Assembly (NCBI GenBank): GCA_946406115.1
Contig: OX291557.1
Span: 17,392,501-17,456,500 of the forward strand
Origin: Apoda limacodes
Lineage: Eukaryota > Arthropoda > Insecta > Lepidoptera > Limacodidae
Direction of reading: 5' to 3'
Length of the DNA: 64,000 nucleotides
Part shown: positions 1-8,977 of the stretch, piece by piece
How the letters are laid out: every line of letters begins with the position of its first letter
Position numbering within the stretch: the stretch's first letter is position 1
Notes under the pieces: generated by a model
Seen by the model: only the letters and a program-made list of their open reading frames with translations
What the model was told of the DNA's origin: nothing
Database searches by the model: none
Translations under genes and position numbers: made by a program

Positions 1-302
1 CGTAAAGGTTGGTCACTCCCAATCGACCACAACCAGACTAGTGGCATTTTTATTTAATATAAATATCACGCTAAGCCTTTGTAGAATAATGAAAAAAGTG
101 TCTCATGCATTGGTAAGGCACATTACAATTTTACATACGCGATTTCTTGCTAATTTTCGTCAAACTTTGCGTTGGCCTGAACACTTAGATAAGTTTTGGA
201 AATGCAAATGGCAACCTTTTTATTCTGTTATAGACATTTATGTAAATTTTTAAGTATTTTGTTAACTAAGTATTCAAATATAATACATACATTACTACTC
301 TT
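1..302. other. No gene recognised
   Basis: AT-rich sequence with short chance reading frames only. I see no conserved motif. Its right edge is the break point of the LINE-A fragment that follows. Confidence 0.5.
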
Positions 303-835
303 TTTACTGACTGTAGTCCTTGCAGAAAACCTTGGCAGGGAGCTCATTCCACAACTTAAGCGTTCGCGGGAGGAAGATTCTCTGAAACCGCACTGTACGT
401 GACCATTTAGGTTGTAAAGTGTGAGAATGAATTCCCTGCCGATGGCGAGCGGTGCGATGGTAGAAAGTAGCCGTGGGCATCATTTCGAACAATTCCTCAG
501 AACACAACCCATTGTACAAGCGGTAGAACACACGCAGTGAGGCAAAGTCTCTCCTCAGACTTAAGGGCTCGATACCGCAAGTAAGTTTGGAATCGTCGAC
601 AATTCTCACAGCTCGTCGTTGAACCGAGTCAAAAGGGCCAAGCTGGTATCCGGGTGCACGTGCCCAGAGACGGCAGCAGTACTCCATACGGGGCCGAACT
701 TGCGACTTGTAAAGTAACAACCTTTGCCCCGACGTGAAGTACTGCTTCGCTCTGTTGAGTACACCAAGTTTTTTGGACGCCAGCTTCACCTTATCTTGTA
801 AATGATCTCGGAACTGAACATTTTCTGAGAACAAA
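303..835 (-). pseudogene. LINE-A fragment: C-terminal end of the reverse transcriptase ORF
   Basis: The minus strand reads about 176 residues that match the C-terminal part of the LINE-A ORF at 52.8-55.8 kb. Recognisable blocks, in order, are DHLQDKVKLASKKLG, LYKSQVRPRMEYCC, FDSVQRRAVRIVDD, EELFEMMPTATFYHRTA and LWNELPAKVFCKDYS. This is the thumb and C-terminal region found after the YADD catalytic motif in Jockey/CR1-superfamily non-LTR retrotransposons. Endonuclease, palm domain and 3' tail are missing, so the copy is truncated at both ends and cannot move by itself. The frame is open across the whole fragment, which suggests a fairly recent copy. It is the first of more than a dozen LINE-A pieces in the window. 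Confidence 0.85.
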
Positions 836-1204
836 TATAATATTGGTTCTTATTTTAAACTTCCTAATACCTACTCATCTAGTTACTTATTAAAGTGATT
901 CGAAGTAAATTTTCGTAATAATTTATAATATATGGTAGGATACACACAATGAGTTTTGTATTTATATTTTGCCAGAAATATAAGCAAGTAGCTTAATAAA
1001 AAAGAAAAACCTTCATTTAAAAATAAATTAAATAGAGGTAGCTATTTTATATAATTATAATTACAATAATTAATTTAAAGCATCGTTTTGTCATGACTTT
1101 GTCTTACTCACAAAATGCATGAATGCAGAACGTTCTTTTAGCAGATGTTCCAATTTATTGCATTGCGTTGCAGGTTATGATGTTACATAATATACTATTT
1201 TTTC
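836..1204. other. No gene recognised
   Basis: Very AT-rich sequence with no motif or repeat that I recognise. Confidence 0.5.
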
Positions 1205-1295
1205 ATACCACTAATCCGGCAAACAAGCTAACAGTCCACCTGATGTTGGGCGTTCACCATGGAATCTGGACGCTTGCAACACCAGAGAGGATACT
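1205..1295 (-). mobile_element. LINE-A 3' tail fragment
   Basis: The minus strand carries a diverged copy of the LINE-A 3' untranslated tail: GTTTGCCGGATTAGTGGTAT, preceded by the segment that elsewhere reads GTTGCAAGCGTCCATAGG. Only about 90 bases remain and the coding part is absent. It abuts the short inverted repeat that follows. Confidence 0.65.
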
Positions 1296-1304
1296 GGAAA
1301 CAAT

Positions 1305-1424
1305 CTCGAGTTATTCGAACTCTGGAATTCGTGAGTAACATGTATTGAAGTCTGACTTACCTCTCGAAACCCGTGAATGTACTTGCGTACATTTTTCTGT
1401 CGAATTCCAGAGTTCGAATAGCTC
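1305..1424. repeat. Short inverted repeat around a 68-bp loop
   Basis: The left arm at about 1305-1331 (core ATTCGAACTCTGGAATTCG) is repeated in reverse complement at about 1399-1424 (core CGAATTCCAGAGTTCGAAT). The arms match over roughly 24 bases with one or two differences. It could be a tiny MITE or the folded end of a lost element. No target duplication is evident. Confidence 0.6.
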
Positions 1425-1494
1425 GATACTGTTCTCAATAAGGTCCCAGGGACATCATTTACTCGTTGCGTACCCTTTGAATATATAAAATCAC

Positions 1495-1722
1495 TTCTTT
1501 CTTAAAGAACCCTAACTGTAGCCGTTAGAGAAAACCTTGGCAGAGAGCTCATTCCACAACCAAAGCCTTTGCGGGAAGAAGTTCCTCTGAAACAGCACTG
1601 GGTGTAGTTTTAAGGTTTTCAAGATATGAAGATAAATTCCCTCCCGATCGCAAGCGGAGCGATGGTAGAGATGGTGCGTGGGCATCATTTCGAACAATTC
1701 CTCAGAACACAGCCCATATACC
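1495..1722 (-). pseudogene. LINE-A fragment, diverged C-terminal piece
   Basis: The minus strand encodes FEMMPTHHLYHRSACDREGI and then LWNELSAKVFSNGYS, aligning with FEMMPTATFYHRTARHRQGI and LWNELPAKVFCKDYS of LINE-A. Many substitutions separate it from the 303-835 copy, so it is an older insertion or another subfamily. It covers only about 75 codons and has no catalytic motif. Confidence 0.75.
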
Positions 1723-2199
1723 TATAAGCGTGAAAACATCCTTGAATTTTGTGAATATCATTATTCTATAGTAACTACTACAGACCACTTGCTAATATGT
1801 ACGAGTAACAAGCGCAAACATTCAATTGATTGTCATTTTAAAACATTTTGATTAAAAAAACTCACTTATAAAAAATAACATGATTGGATATATTTTTAAT
1901 TTTATATCACACATTACGCATCAGTGGTGAATTCTTCATATAATCCAACGTACTTAGTAAAATATGTACTGCCGGCCTACTATGAACTTCTAAAAAAACC
2001 GTCCAATGCGATGTGAATTGCATTAGAGGGTCTAAAATTGAATTGCTGAAATTGGTACCATGAACTACATTTGGGTGAACTGTTTTACTATTGTCTGAAT
2101 TGTCACTGGCGTGATTGGTGAGTAAGACGTGAACTAGCGCTACGCAGTTTTTGCATAAAGCTATCTCGCTCTGTTGCATAGTTGGTTCTCCGTAGATCA
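1723..2199. other. No gene recognised
   Basis: AT-rich. A 115-codon minus-strand frame runs through part of this stretch and into the next repeat, but it has no recognisable domain and probably arises by chance. Confidence 0.45.
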
Positions 2200-2440
2200 T
2201 CCATACTAATTTTATAAAAGTTAAAGTAACTGTGTCTGTCTGGCACCACTTCACGCCTTAACCACTGAACAGATTGAGATGAAATTTGGCATGGAGATCG
2301 TTTGAGTCCCATGAAAGGACATAAGCTACTTGAAAATGTCAAGTATGAGTGGGTTTTTTTATATAATTAAGGAGTTGTCGTTGAAATCCTACACCGATAA
2401 TAATTGAATTTAAGGCGGGTGAATCGCTGTCAAATACCAA
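2200..2440 (+). mobile_element. Helitron-like short repeat (MINE type), 3' end lost
   Basis: It starts TCCATACTAATTTTATAAA after an A and contains the block GATGAAATTTGGCATGGAGA. It then continues through the TACACCGATAA region and a GGCGGGTGAA segment. Other copies (26,286-26,537; 16,109-16,200) end GCTAGT. This one lacks that end and stops next to the mariner. A TC start, CTAG end and no target duplication are Helitron hallmarks, so I assign it to that class. It encodes nothing. Confidence 0.6.
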
Positions 2441-2450
2441 TTTCGAATTA

Positions 2451-3009
2451 CGAGGAGGGATTAAAAAGTAGTGAGAATGGGATAGAATATAATGACTATT
2501 GATAACTTAATAATTTATTTTTCTGCATAGATCCGAGTCTCTCTACACACCGAGTCCAGCGCTTTTCCAAGGCTTCAATCCCTTTCACAAAAAAAGTATT
2601 GTCTTGGTCCTGCAAAAAGCTCTCCACGGCATCCATTACCTCGTTATCGTCTTTTCCCCTTAAGTATTTTTTCAATTTGGGAAACAGATAAAAATCGCTA
2701 GCCGCCAGATCTGGTGAATAAGGGGGGTGGTCAACCAATTCGAAGCCAGCTTGCTGAATGGCAGCCATCGCAACTGCCGACCTGTGCGCGGGTGCGTTGT
2801 CGTGATGAAACAGCACGCCCCTTCGAAGTTTCCCTCTCCTTTTCTCTTCTCTCATTTCTCTTTGATGGCATTCCTCAACTTGGGAATTAAAGCTGCATAA
2901 TATATTGGCCTGTAATATATTCCACGCTCCAGGTAATCAATCAACAATATTCTTTCTGAGTCCCAAAATACCAAGTATGTCGTTCTCATTACTTTTTGAT
3001 CACCCCTTG
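2451..3009 (-). mobile_element. Internally deleted mariner (Tc1/mariner) with TIRs and TA duplications
   Basis: The ends are 29-bp inverted repeats: left 2451-2479 (starts CGAGGAGGGATTAAAAAGTA), right 2981-3009 (read inward, CAAGGGGTGATCAAAAAGTA). They match at 23 of 29 positions. Both are flanked by TA (2449-2450 and 3010-3011), the mariner target duplication. Intact mariners are about 1.3 kb; this one is 559 bp. The 5' half, including the DNA-binding helix-turn-helix part, is gone, and the right TIR runs straight into the catalytic domain. It could be mobilised only by a full-length relative. Confidence 0.88.
2496..2989 (-). pseudogene. Mariner transposase, catalytic C-terminal half, frameshifted
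   Basis: Two overlapping frames make up this remnant. The first (2989 to 2852) begins at an ATG inside the right TIR and contains WDSERILLIDYLERG; the D in LLID is the first catalytic aspartate. It ends at a TGA that overlaps the ATG of the second frame (2855 to 2496) in the four bases ATGA. The second frame has HHDNAPAHRS and PYSPDLAASD; 34 residues separate the aspartate of HHDN from the last D, giving the mariner D,D34D signature. The N-terminal DNA-binding region is absent. One frameshift thus separates catalytic residue one from residues two and three, so the protein is inactive as read. Confidence 0.88.
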
Positions 3010-3014
3010 TATGT

Positions 3015-3309
3015 AGGGGTGGGGCGATCGCGGCGTGAGTAGTGATAAGTCATTGATAAGTAGACGTTGCCTCTGTCAGGCAATTTAGGTGTTAAAAACG
3101 GCAAAGTGTGAGTCGGCTCATGCACCGAGGGTTCCGAACCTACCACCATAAACGAAATTTAGTATGCCACTAAGTAGTCTCCCATCCAATTTCTAACCAA
3201 GCCCGAAGTTGCTTAACTTTGATTACCGTTTCCAACGAGTATTACTGTTTCGCTTTATAATAGCTGGATGGCGCTGTATCAGTGATTCAAGATGGTAAAT
3301 GGCTATGGC
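3015..3309 (-). mobile_element. 5S rRNA-derived SINE (SINE3-like)
   Basis: On the minus strand the element opens at 3309 with GCCATAGCCATTTACCATCT then TGAATCACTG, resembling the 5S rRNA start. An insert of about 40 bases follows. It resumes with ACTCGTTGGAAACGGTAATC, AAAGTTAAGCAACTTCGGGC and TTGGTTAGAAATTGGATGGG, which follow the 5S internal promoter region in order. Downstream is a non-5S body with GGTTCGGAACCCTCGGTGCA, a motif I associate with lepidopteran repeats. This fits a polymerase III SINE with a 5S head. It does not fit a 5S gene, because the 3' third is replaced and the insert breaks the fold. Confidence 0.7.
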
Positions 3310-3439
3310 CCTTATCACACTCGTCCGGTTTTTATTGTTTTTTTTTAAATTTTATTTTACCACCAAGAAGTTTATATTCGTGTAATCAATATATAAGCTT
3401 CTTGTTTACCACATTGTCGGCCTAATTAACATGTATACC

Positions 3440-3900
3440 AAACTGATAAAAATTTAACTACATGTAATTTTAAAAAATTAAATTTAAAAATAAGTCAGTA
3501 CTTTTATGAATAAAACATTGTTGGCGACATTTTTCTTCTTTTGTTTTCATTTACATACCATTAAACGATGTACAAAGCGTACGAAAAAGGACAACTTTTG
3601 TTAGGGTTTCACGCTCATACAATTAGAAAAGACAGTATTAAAATTTGAAAGTATTTAAATCTTCATCGCAATGTATGTACAACAATATGCAATTGAGCGT
3701 GTCGCTACTGTCTATTTTGATACCCGTTTTAATTAGTAGGAGTTTTTCAATATAAAATTAATGCTTGTTTTCACTAACTGTAAAATAGTTTGGTTGCATG
3801 TAGAATAAGCCTTTTTTATAACCAGCCGTTTTCTTCAAAATATGAAAAAAACAAAACTCACCCTTGATTATATAATAGTATATAAGTAATAATTATTACA
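3440..3900. repeat. Repeat Y, first copy (partial)
   Basis: This segment recurs in direct orientation at 32,460-32,880. Shared blocks include AATAAAACATTGTTGG, CATTAAACGATG, AATATGCAATTGAGCGTGTC and GTAGAATAAGCCTTTTTTAT. The internal part 3745-3890 is repeated in reverse complement at 5476-5590. It is non-coding. It is probably part of a DNA transposon whose autonomous form is not here. Confidence 0.7.
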
Positions 3901-4944
3901 GTGGGTATGACATACCCTGCCACACTCTCGCCGGGTTAAAAAAGCAGAAAAAAGTTATGGGCAAAATAAACTTTTTTCTAATTTTTTTCAGACCAGTTTT
4001 TTAGCGCCATCTGGACCGAGGTGCTTGAAAAAAAATCCTTTAACGAAAAGTCAGAACACATGTTCCTAAATATGTCCAGTCATTTGTAGCCCTATCGGAT
4101 TATTATTTTTTATATTTTGGACTAATAAAATTGGGTCAAATCTTTGTTTTTTGTAAGATATTTTCAGTTTTTGGCCAGTAGCGTGAAAATTATTCATCTT
4201 AAACAGCCAAATTTTGTAGCCTTTACTCCGTGTTATTTGTACTTGAATTTTTTATTTTGATTTTTCATCTGTAAGGATATTTGGCCGTTAAAAATAGCAT
4301 ATTTTATGTGTATAACGGTCAATGTTTTTTTAGGTGGAATTAAAAAAAATGGTCTATCCAATTGAAATTTGGAACACCTGACATTTCGGCGATAACCTTA
4401 GGTTTAAAATGGTTCATTGTAGATCTCGTCATTTAAATTTTAAGGGGGGATTATTTTTTTCTTTTTACGACAAATATTATTAGTTTTTCGGTTGTAAAAG
4501 GCAAAGTTCCAATAATTAAAATAAAATATAGGAGTATTCTCACGCCCGGGGATTTTTTCTTATTGATGATTTATGAAAAAATGCCATTTATTTGATCTAA
4601 GCTTTACTTCCAGAATATTCCAAAAAAAAAAACCCTTAAAAAAATATTAGTTTTTACTGTTTTAAGGGTGTTTCAGAAATTTCTGACATTAAAATCGTAA
4701 TCAGTGACCTAAAAAACCACCTGGTACCCATTTTTATGTAGATTCATTTAATATTGCCCGAGATATTCAACATTTTTCTATTTTTGACCAAAAGATAGTT
4801 TGGCTAATTTTTACAGCGTTTTGGGCCAAATTCTCCTAACCAAACTTGTTTACTTCTGAACTTGATACCTTTCTTGACAAATTTCAAGTTGATCTGATTT
4901 GACTAAAATTACCGCTCGATTTTCCAAATAAAAATGTACCTTCT
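3901..4944. other. AT-rich spacer between repeat Y copies
   Basis: No open frame, motif or internal repeat stands out. It lies between oppositely oriented repeat Y pieces and may be their lost interior. Homopolymer runs are frequent. Confidence 0.4.
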
Positions 4945-5728
4945 TTCCTGTATTATTAATGACTGCCAGAGCCGAATACCGAGGATGATAAGACTGTAAC
5001 TTAACTAAATAAAATTATTTTCGCTCAGGTTTGAGTAATACTGACTTAGATACTTTCAAGTGTTTTGAACCCTGGTTCCTGGAGAGCCCTGAACTTGTAA
5101 GTCCTGGTTCAGACTTATATAAGCATAAGTAATACTGTATGTATGACCCATGCCTACTTGCCTAGTCTAGACAGATAGATCGGACTAAATTAGGAACAAA
5201 ACATATTCTAAATCTCACTCGTGTTCATGAGACTTGCCAAAAATTAAATCATCAGACTTGTGACAATTTCTACGGCTTATGTTCAGGTAATTAATTACTT
5301 TCAACTAACTCACAAAGGAACATTACGTTTGCTACAAAACCATAGCCCGCAATATAAAAAATACTGCGCCATCTGTTATCGCGCCGCGCACATTGTTACC
5401 AAAAGCAAGGGCACATTATATAGCGGCATATATAAGAGCACATATTATATATTATTACTTATATACTATTATATAATCAAGGGTGAGTTTTGTTTTTTTC
5501 ATATTTTGAAGAAAACGGCTGGTTATAAAAAAGGCTTATTCTACATGCAACCAAACTATTTTACAGTTAGTGAAAACAAGCATTTATTTAATACTTTCAA
5601 ATTTTTATTAAAATTTGAAAGTATTTAAATCTTCATCGCAATGTATGTACAACAATATGCAATTGAGCGTGTCGCTACTGTCTATTTTGATACCCGTTTT
5701 AATTAGTAGGTGTTTTTCAATATAAATA
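4945..5728. repeat. Repeat Y, second copy, mostly inverted, rearranged end
   Basis: From about 4955 to 5590 this reads as the reverse complement of 32,750-33,985, apart from the hAT insert in that copy. Shared blocks include AATGACTGCCAGAGCC, AAATCTCACTCGTGTTCATG and GAAAACGGC. From 5610 to 5728 orientation switches: the sequence becomes a direct copy of 3636-3755. A perfect hairpin (AATACTTTCAAATTTT and its complement, around 5600-5630) sits at the switch. The right end is cut by the inverted repeat starting at 5727. Frames across it are not genes. Confidence 0.65.
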
Positions 5729-6149
5729 TAAAAAAAATACATTTGCTGGAGTATCGTCACTCTTTTTTTTACGTTGCTTTTATATTTGTTAATAAGGTGC
5801 TTTTATCTAAATCTCCTTTATGTACATAGTTTTTTAATAATATGATTAATACCTGTATCGAAATCATCACCGTCTCTATAAAAGTTGCGACTCTTTACAT
5901 TTCCGGCATAAAAACTCTACAATTCTAAGTTACTACACAGATTTTTATATTTTTTTTCCGTTTATCTATATTGTTCATTTTTATAATCAATATTAAAAAA
6001 ATATTTCTTCGTAAAATAAATACACAAAATAAAATATAGAAATTAGTATCAAAATTCGTCAACACCGTCGCTGCAATATCAAAATGAAGTTAGTTACGGA
6101 TACGAAAACAAAACACGAGCTGTGATTGTCCGCCCCACTTCTTCAGTTC
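5727..6149 (+). repeat. Left long TIR of the 5.36-kb transposon structure
   Basis: About 423 bp here are repeated in reverse complement at 10,661-11,082. The outer ends read TATAAAAAAAATACATTTGC on both sides. The inner limit is TTCTTCAGTT. Near the inner end lies a region with TGATTGTCCGCCCCACTTCT that may be the element's promoter, since a splice-donor-like CAAAGTAAGT follows at about 6270. The left junction interrupts repeat Y; the right junction does not continue it, so no target duplication can be read. Confidence 0.85.
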
Positions 6150-7069
6150 GTGAGAAACTGCGAACAGTAGTGCACGTCGATACACGGCTGCGCTATAAAA
6201 AACAATACTTTGTTGTAGTGTCATAAACAGTTATTAGAAAAAGTTACCTCATCACCGTCAGGCTGTGATTCAAAGTAAGTACATAAAATAATATTACAAA
6301 TCTTACCTACAATAACCAGATAAACGTGAATATGCTTGTGGACAGTGGTACATTACTGTTAATATTACTATTCTAGAATAATCGACTTCCAACGTCCAAA
6401 TCGCCATCACCATACCCATCATTACCGTTAACAAAAAAATAACGGTGATGATCTCATGTGTATGGTGATGACCACTTTCTTAATTTGCGTATTAAACTGT
6501 GGAATCTGATCTTTAAAGAAGGTAAATTTTAGAATATAATAATAATTAATCATTTCGTTTAATTTGATATACGTAAGGTTTACATTTTAAATATCCCTAA
6601 CTTACCCTTTTTCATCCAGTTTTCAAGGAAGAGTTAGTTTACGCATTGCTATTTTTTTATTTTTCAATTTACTTTTTATTTCAGATTATTGCAGTGAAAA
6701 AAATAAATCATGTACATATATAAATATAAGAACAATATGAAACTTATATATTATATATTAGTAATTAACACCAATAGTTATACACCTAACCACCATCTGT
6801 TCCTCCATGTTATGAAAAATTGTGCAGTAATGTATGCCACATATAAGGGTGGAATATGTAAAGCCCTATGTGAAGACTCAGATAATTTGGAGCTATATAG
6901 AATACATCAACAACAATCAAATTTAAATTATTATTATGTGTACATTCATACAAAAAGCACAATAGAAACATTGCGTCTGCTGTTTCAGGATATTATGTAT
7001 GATCAATTAAGCGTTGATAATCTATACAAATGGTCACTTACAGTAAATGACTTACGAGAAATTATGTAA
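6150..7069 (+). CDS. Possible upstream exons of the TIR element, 119-residue frame of unknown function
   Basis: The frame proper is 6710-7069. It encodes 119 residues (start MYIYKYKNNMKL, inner block YATYKGGICKALCEDSDNLE, end NDLREIM). I do not recognise the family and see no signal peptide. A donor-like GTAAGT at about 6274 and an acceptor-like TTTATTTCAG before 6685 suggest an intron after a 5' non-coding exon. Another acceptor (TTTTTTTTCAG) precedes the coiled-coil exon at 7451. The matching part of the right arm is deleted. It may be a separate small protein, a 5' exon, or chance. Confidence 0.3.
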
Positions 7070-7450
7070 AACTCGTTTTTGTTTTTGGCACTAAATATTA
7101 TTAAAAATACTAATCATCCATAAGATATCATGTCGTATGCCAATTGCTTATACCTTTTATTACTTATTCATAATTTGGACGGGAAGAAAACAATTTAAGA
7201 AAGGAACTTAGATAGTTCCTAAACTTTTCAATCAAATAATTAATTTTGTCCTAATTTTGTCACCTGCCTATTTTTGTTGTTTTACAAAATAGACTTGTTG
7301 CATAGTAGTCAGTTTAAGAAGAAGTCAGTATGAAAAATAGGCTGTTTGCTAACTAAGGTTTCAGAGCGTTGTAGTCTTTGGAAATAAAAAAAATCGCAAA
7401 AAAAACATTGCTATACTTATACTTAATACCTCAACTATTTTTTTTTTCAG

Positions 7451-8734
7451 AATCCAAAAATTAGTAAAACGAATAGAAATGTACGAGAAGTCCAGCAAGA
7501 AAAACAGAAATTAGCTATGAATAAACGAAGAAAATATGCGAACATGAAGCAGGACTCTGAATTATATGAACTTTTAAAAGAAAAAGAAAAGAAAATGTAT
7601 AAAAAGAGGAAAGAGAAAGGTCAATTTGAATCAATAAATGAAAAAAGTCGAAGAGAGCAGAGAATACAGCGCTAGAAATGGCGTGATGCATCCAAAAGAT
7701 ATCGGGAAATTAAGAAAAATAAATCAAAAGAGCAACCCATTAAAATAGAACCATAACACTGATACACCCGATAACACTGATAAAATTAATACAATAAACG
7801 ATCAGGATCATCAAAAGAACCCATTTACAATTCCCACAGAGTTGCAGTGCAACTGCTTAGTAAAGATAAAAAGGTTTCGTTATTTAGAATACAAAAACGT
7901 AAACAATTATTGAAAGTTATTATGGATTTAAAAAAAGAAAATACGCGACTGAGGCAAAACCAAAAAAAGACCGAATCCGAAAAACTGAAAATTGTGACAA
8001 AAAAATGTGACTTGCAAAAAAAAAATTAAAACAAATAAAACCGGAAAGTCAACAGAAGAAAGGACTGCTTAGTTAATGAAAGAGTTTTATGTCGATGATG
8101 CAAATAGTACTATAAGTCCTGGAAAAAAACAGTACATAACGCGATTCAAAATACAAAAACAAAGAAGGTATCTTAGAAGTTCGATAAAAGATTTGTACTG
8201 TAAGGTTTTAGAGATTCATAAAATAAAAGTTAGCTACTGTTCGTTTTGGAAATGTAGTCCATTCTGGGTTGTCTTTACCATCTACAGCGGCAAAAAGAGA
8301 CACATGCATGTGTATGATACATGCTAACATTGATCTCAAGCTGGAATCGTTAGTTAAAGCAGGAATCATTCATGAGAAGAAACATGACGAAATGCTAAAA
8401 AGTCTATGTTGCTCAAGGTATAATGAGAAACGTCTTAAAAGGGAATGCGTTGCATGCAAAGATAAGGTTCTCCACTACAATGAATTCTCTAATGATAATA
8501 AATGGATACGTACTAGAGGATCAATATCAACCAAACAAGGCACTAAAAAAGTCACAATCACTAAGAAAGTCGAAATTGAAAAAAAAAAAGCTCTTGAAAT
8601 TATTAATCATTTGGAATTAGACTTGAAATCAATTTTTGAACATTGTTACCTAATCCAAGTGCAGTACAACAAACTTAAAGATCTGAAGCAATCTTTTACA
8701 GTCAACTCTGCTGTAATACATGTAGACTTTTCCA
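7451..8734 (+). pseudogene. Transposase-like protein (DFSENY family), left-arm copy, N-terminal to mid part
   Basis: After an acceptor-like TTTCAG the frame opens with a very basic, Lys/Arg-rich coiled-coil segment (KQKLAMNKRRKYANMKQDSE, then KKRKEKGQFESINEKSRREQ), which ends in an in-frame stop at about 7672. Further on are FYVDDANSTISPGKKQYITR, a Cys/His block with DTCMCMIHANIDLKLESL and CCSRYNEKRLKRECVACKDK (possible zinc ligands), and finally NSAVIHVDFS. There the reading breaks into a LINE-A fragment. This order fits a widespread uncharacterised family that I recall from insects and cnidarians and that looks like a DDE-type transposase. Several stops and frameshifts make the copy inactive. 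It keeps the SPGKKQ/Cys region that the right arm has lost. Confidence 0.7.
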
Positions 8735-8880
8735 GCATTAATGTCCATGCTATCAGAGCAACTACCGTCAACTACGGTTCGTATGCGTCTGCCGGACAAA
8801 AAGCTAGCCACCCATTTGCACAAACCCTCGGGCACTCCGTAAGATGGCAACTTCGATAGAAGACCGCGGTGCCAGACCCG
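8735..8880 (-). mobile_element. LINE-A fragment at the centre of the inverted repeat
   Basis: The minus strand encodes part of the reverse transcriptase palm: LPSYGVPEGLCKWVASFLSG, then RRIRTVVDGSCSDSMDINAG. It matches 53,785-53,920 closely. Both ends are abrupt, and no tail or poly(A) is present. It lies exactly where the left-arm gene stops after HVDFS, so it probably marks the rearrangement junction joining the two arms. Confidence 0.85.
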
Positions 8881-8977
8881 ATATGGTGATGACGTTTTGA
8901 TGTTTTATTAATAAACAAAAATTTTTAGAAAATATTTTTTTTTAATGATTTAATAAGTAATCATGACTTCACTCCTG

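Noticed and set aside
3015..3309. Functional 5S rRNA gene
   Set aside because: An insert splits the promoter side and the last third is replaced by unrelated sequence.
5260..5628. 122-codon plus-strand frame as a gene
   Set aside because: It lies entirely in repeat Y sequence that is inverted and broken in the other copies; composition is AT-driven.
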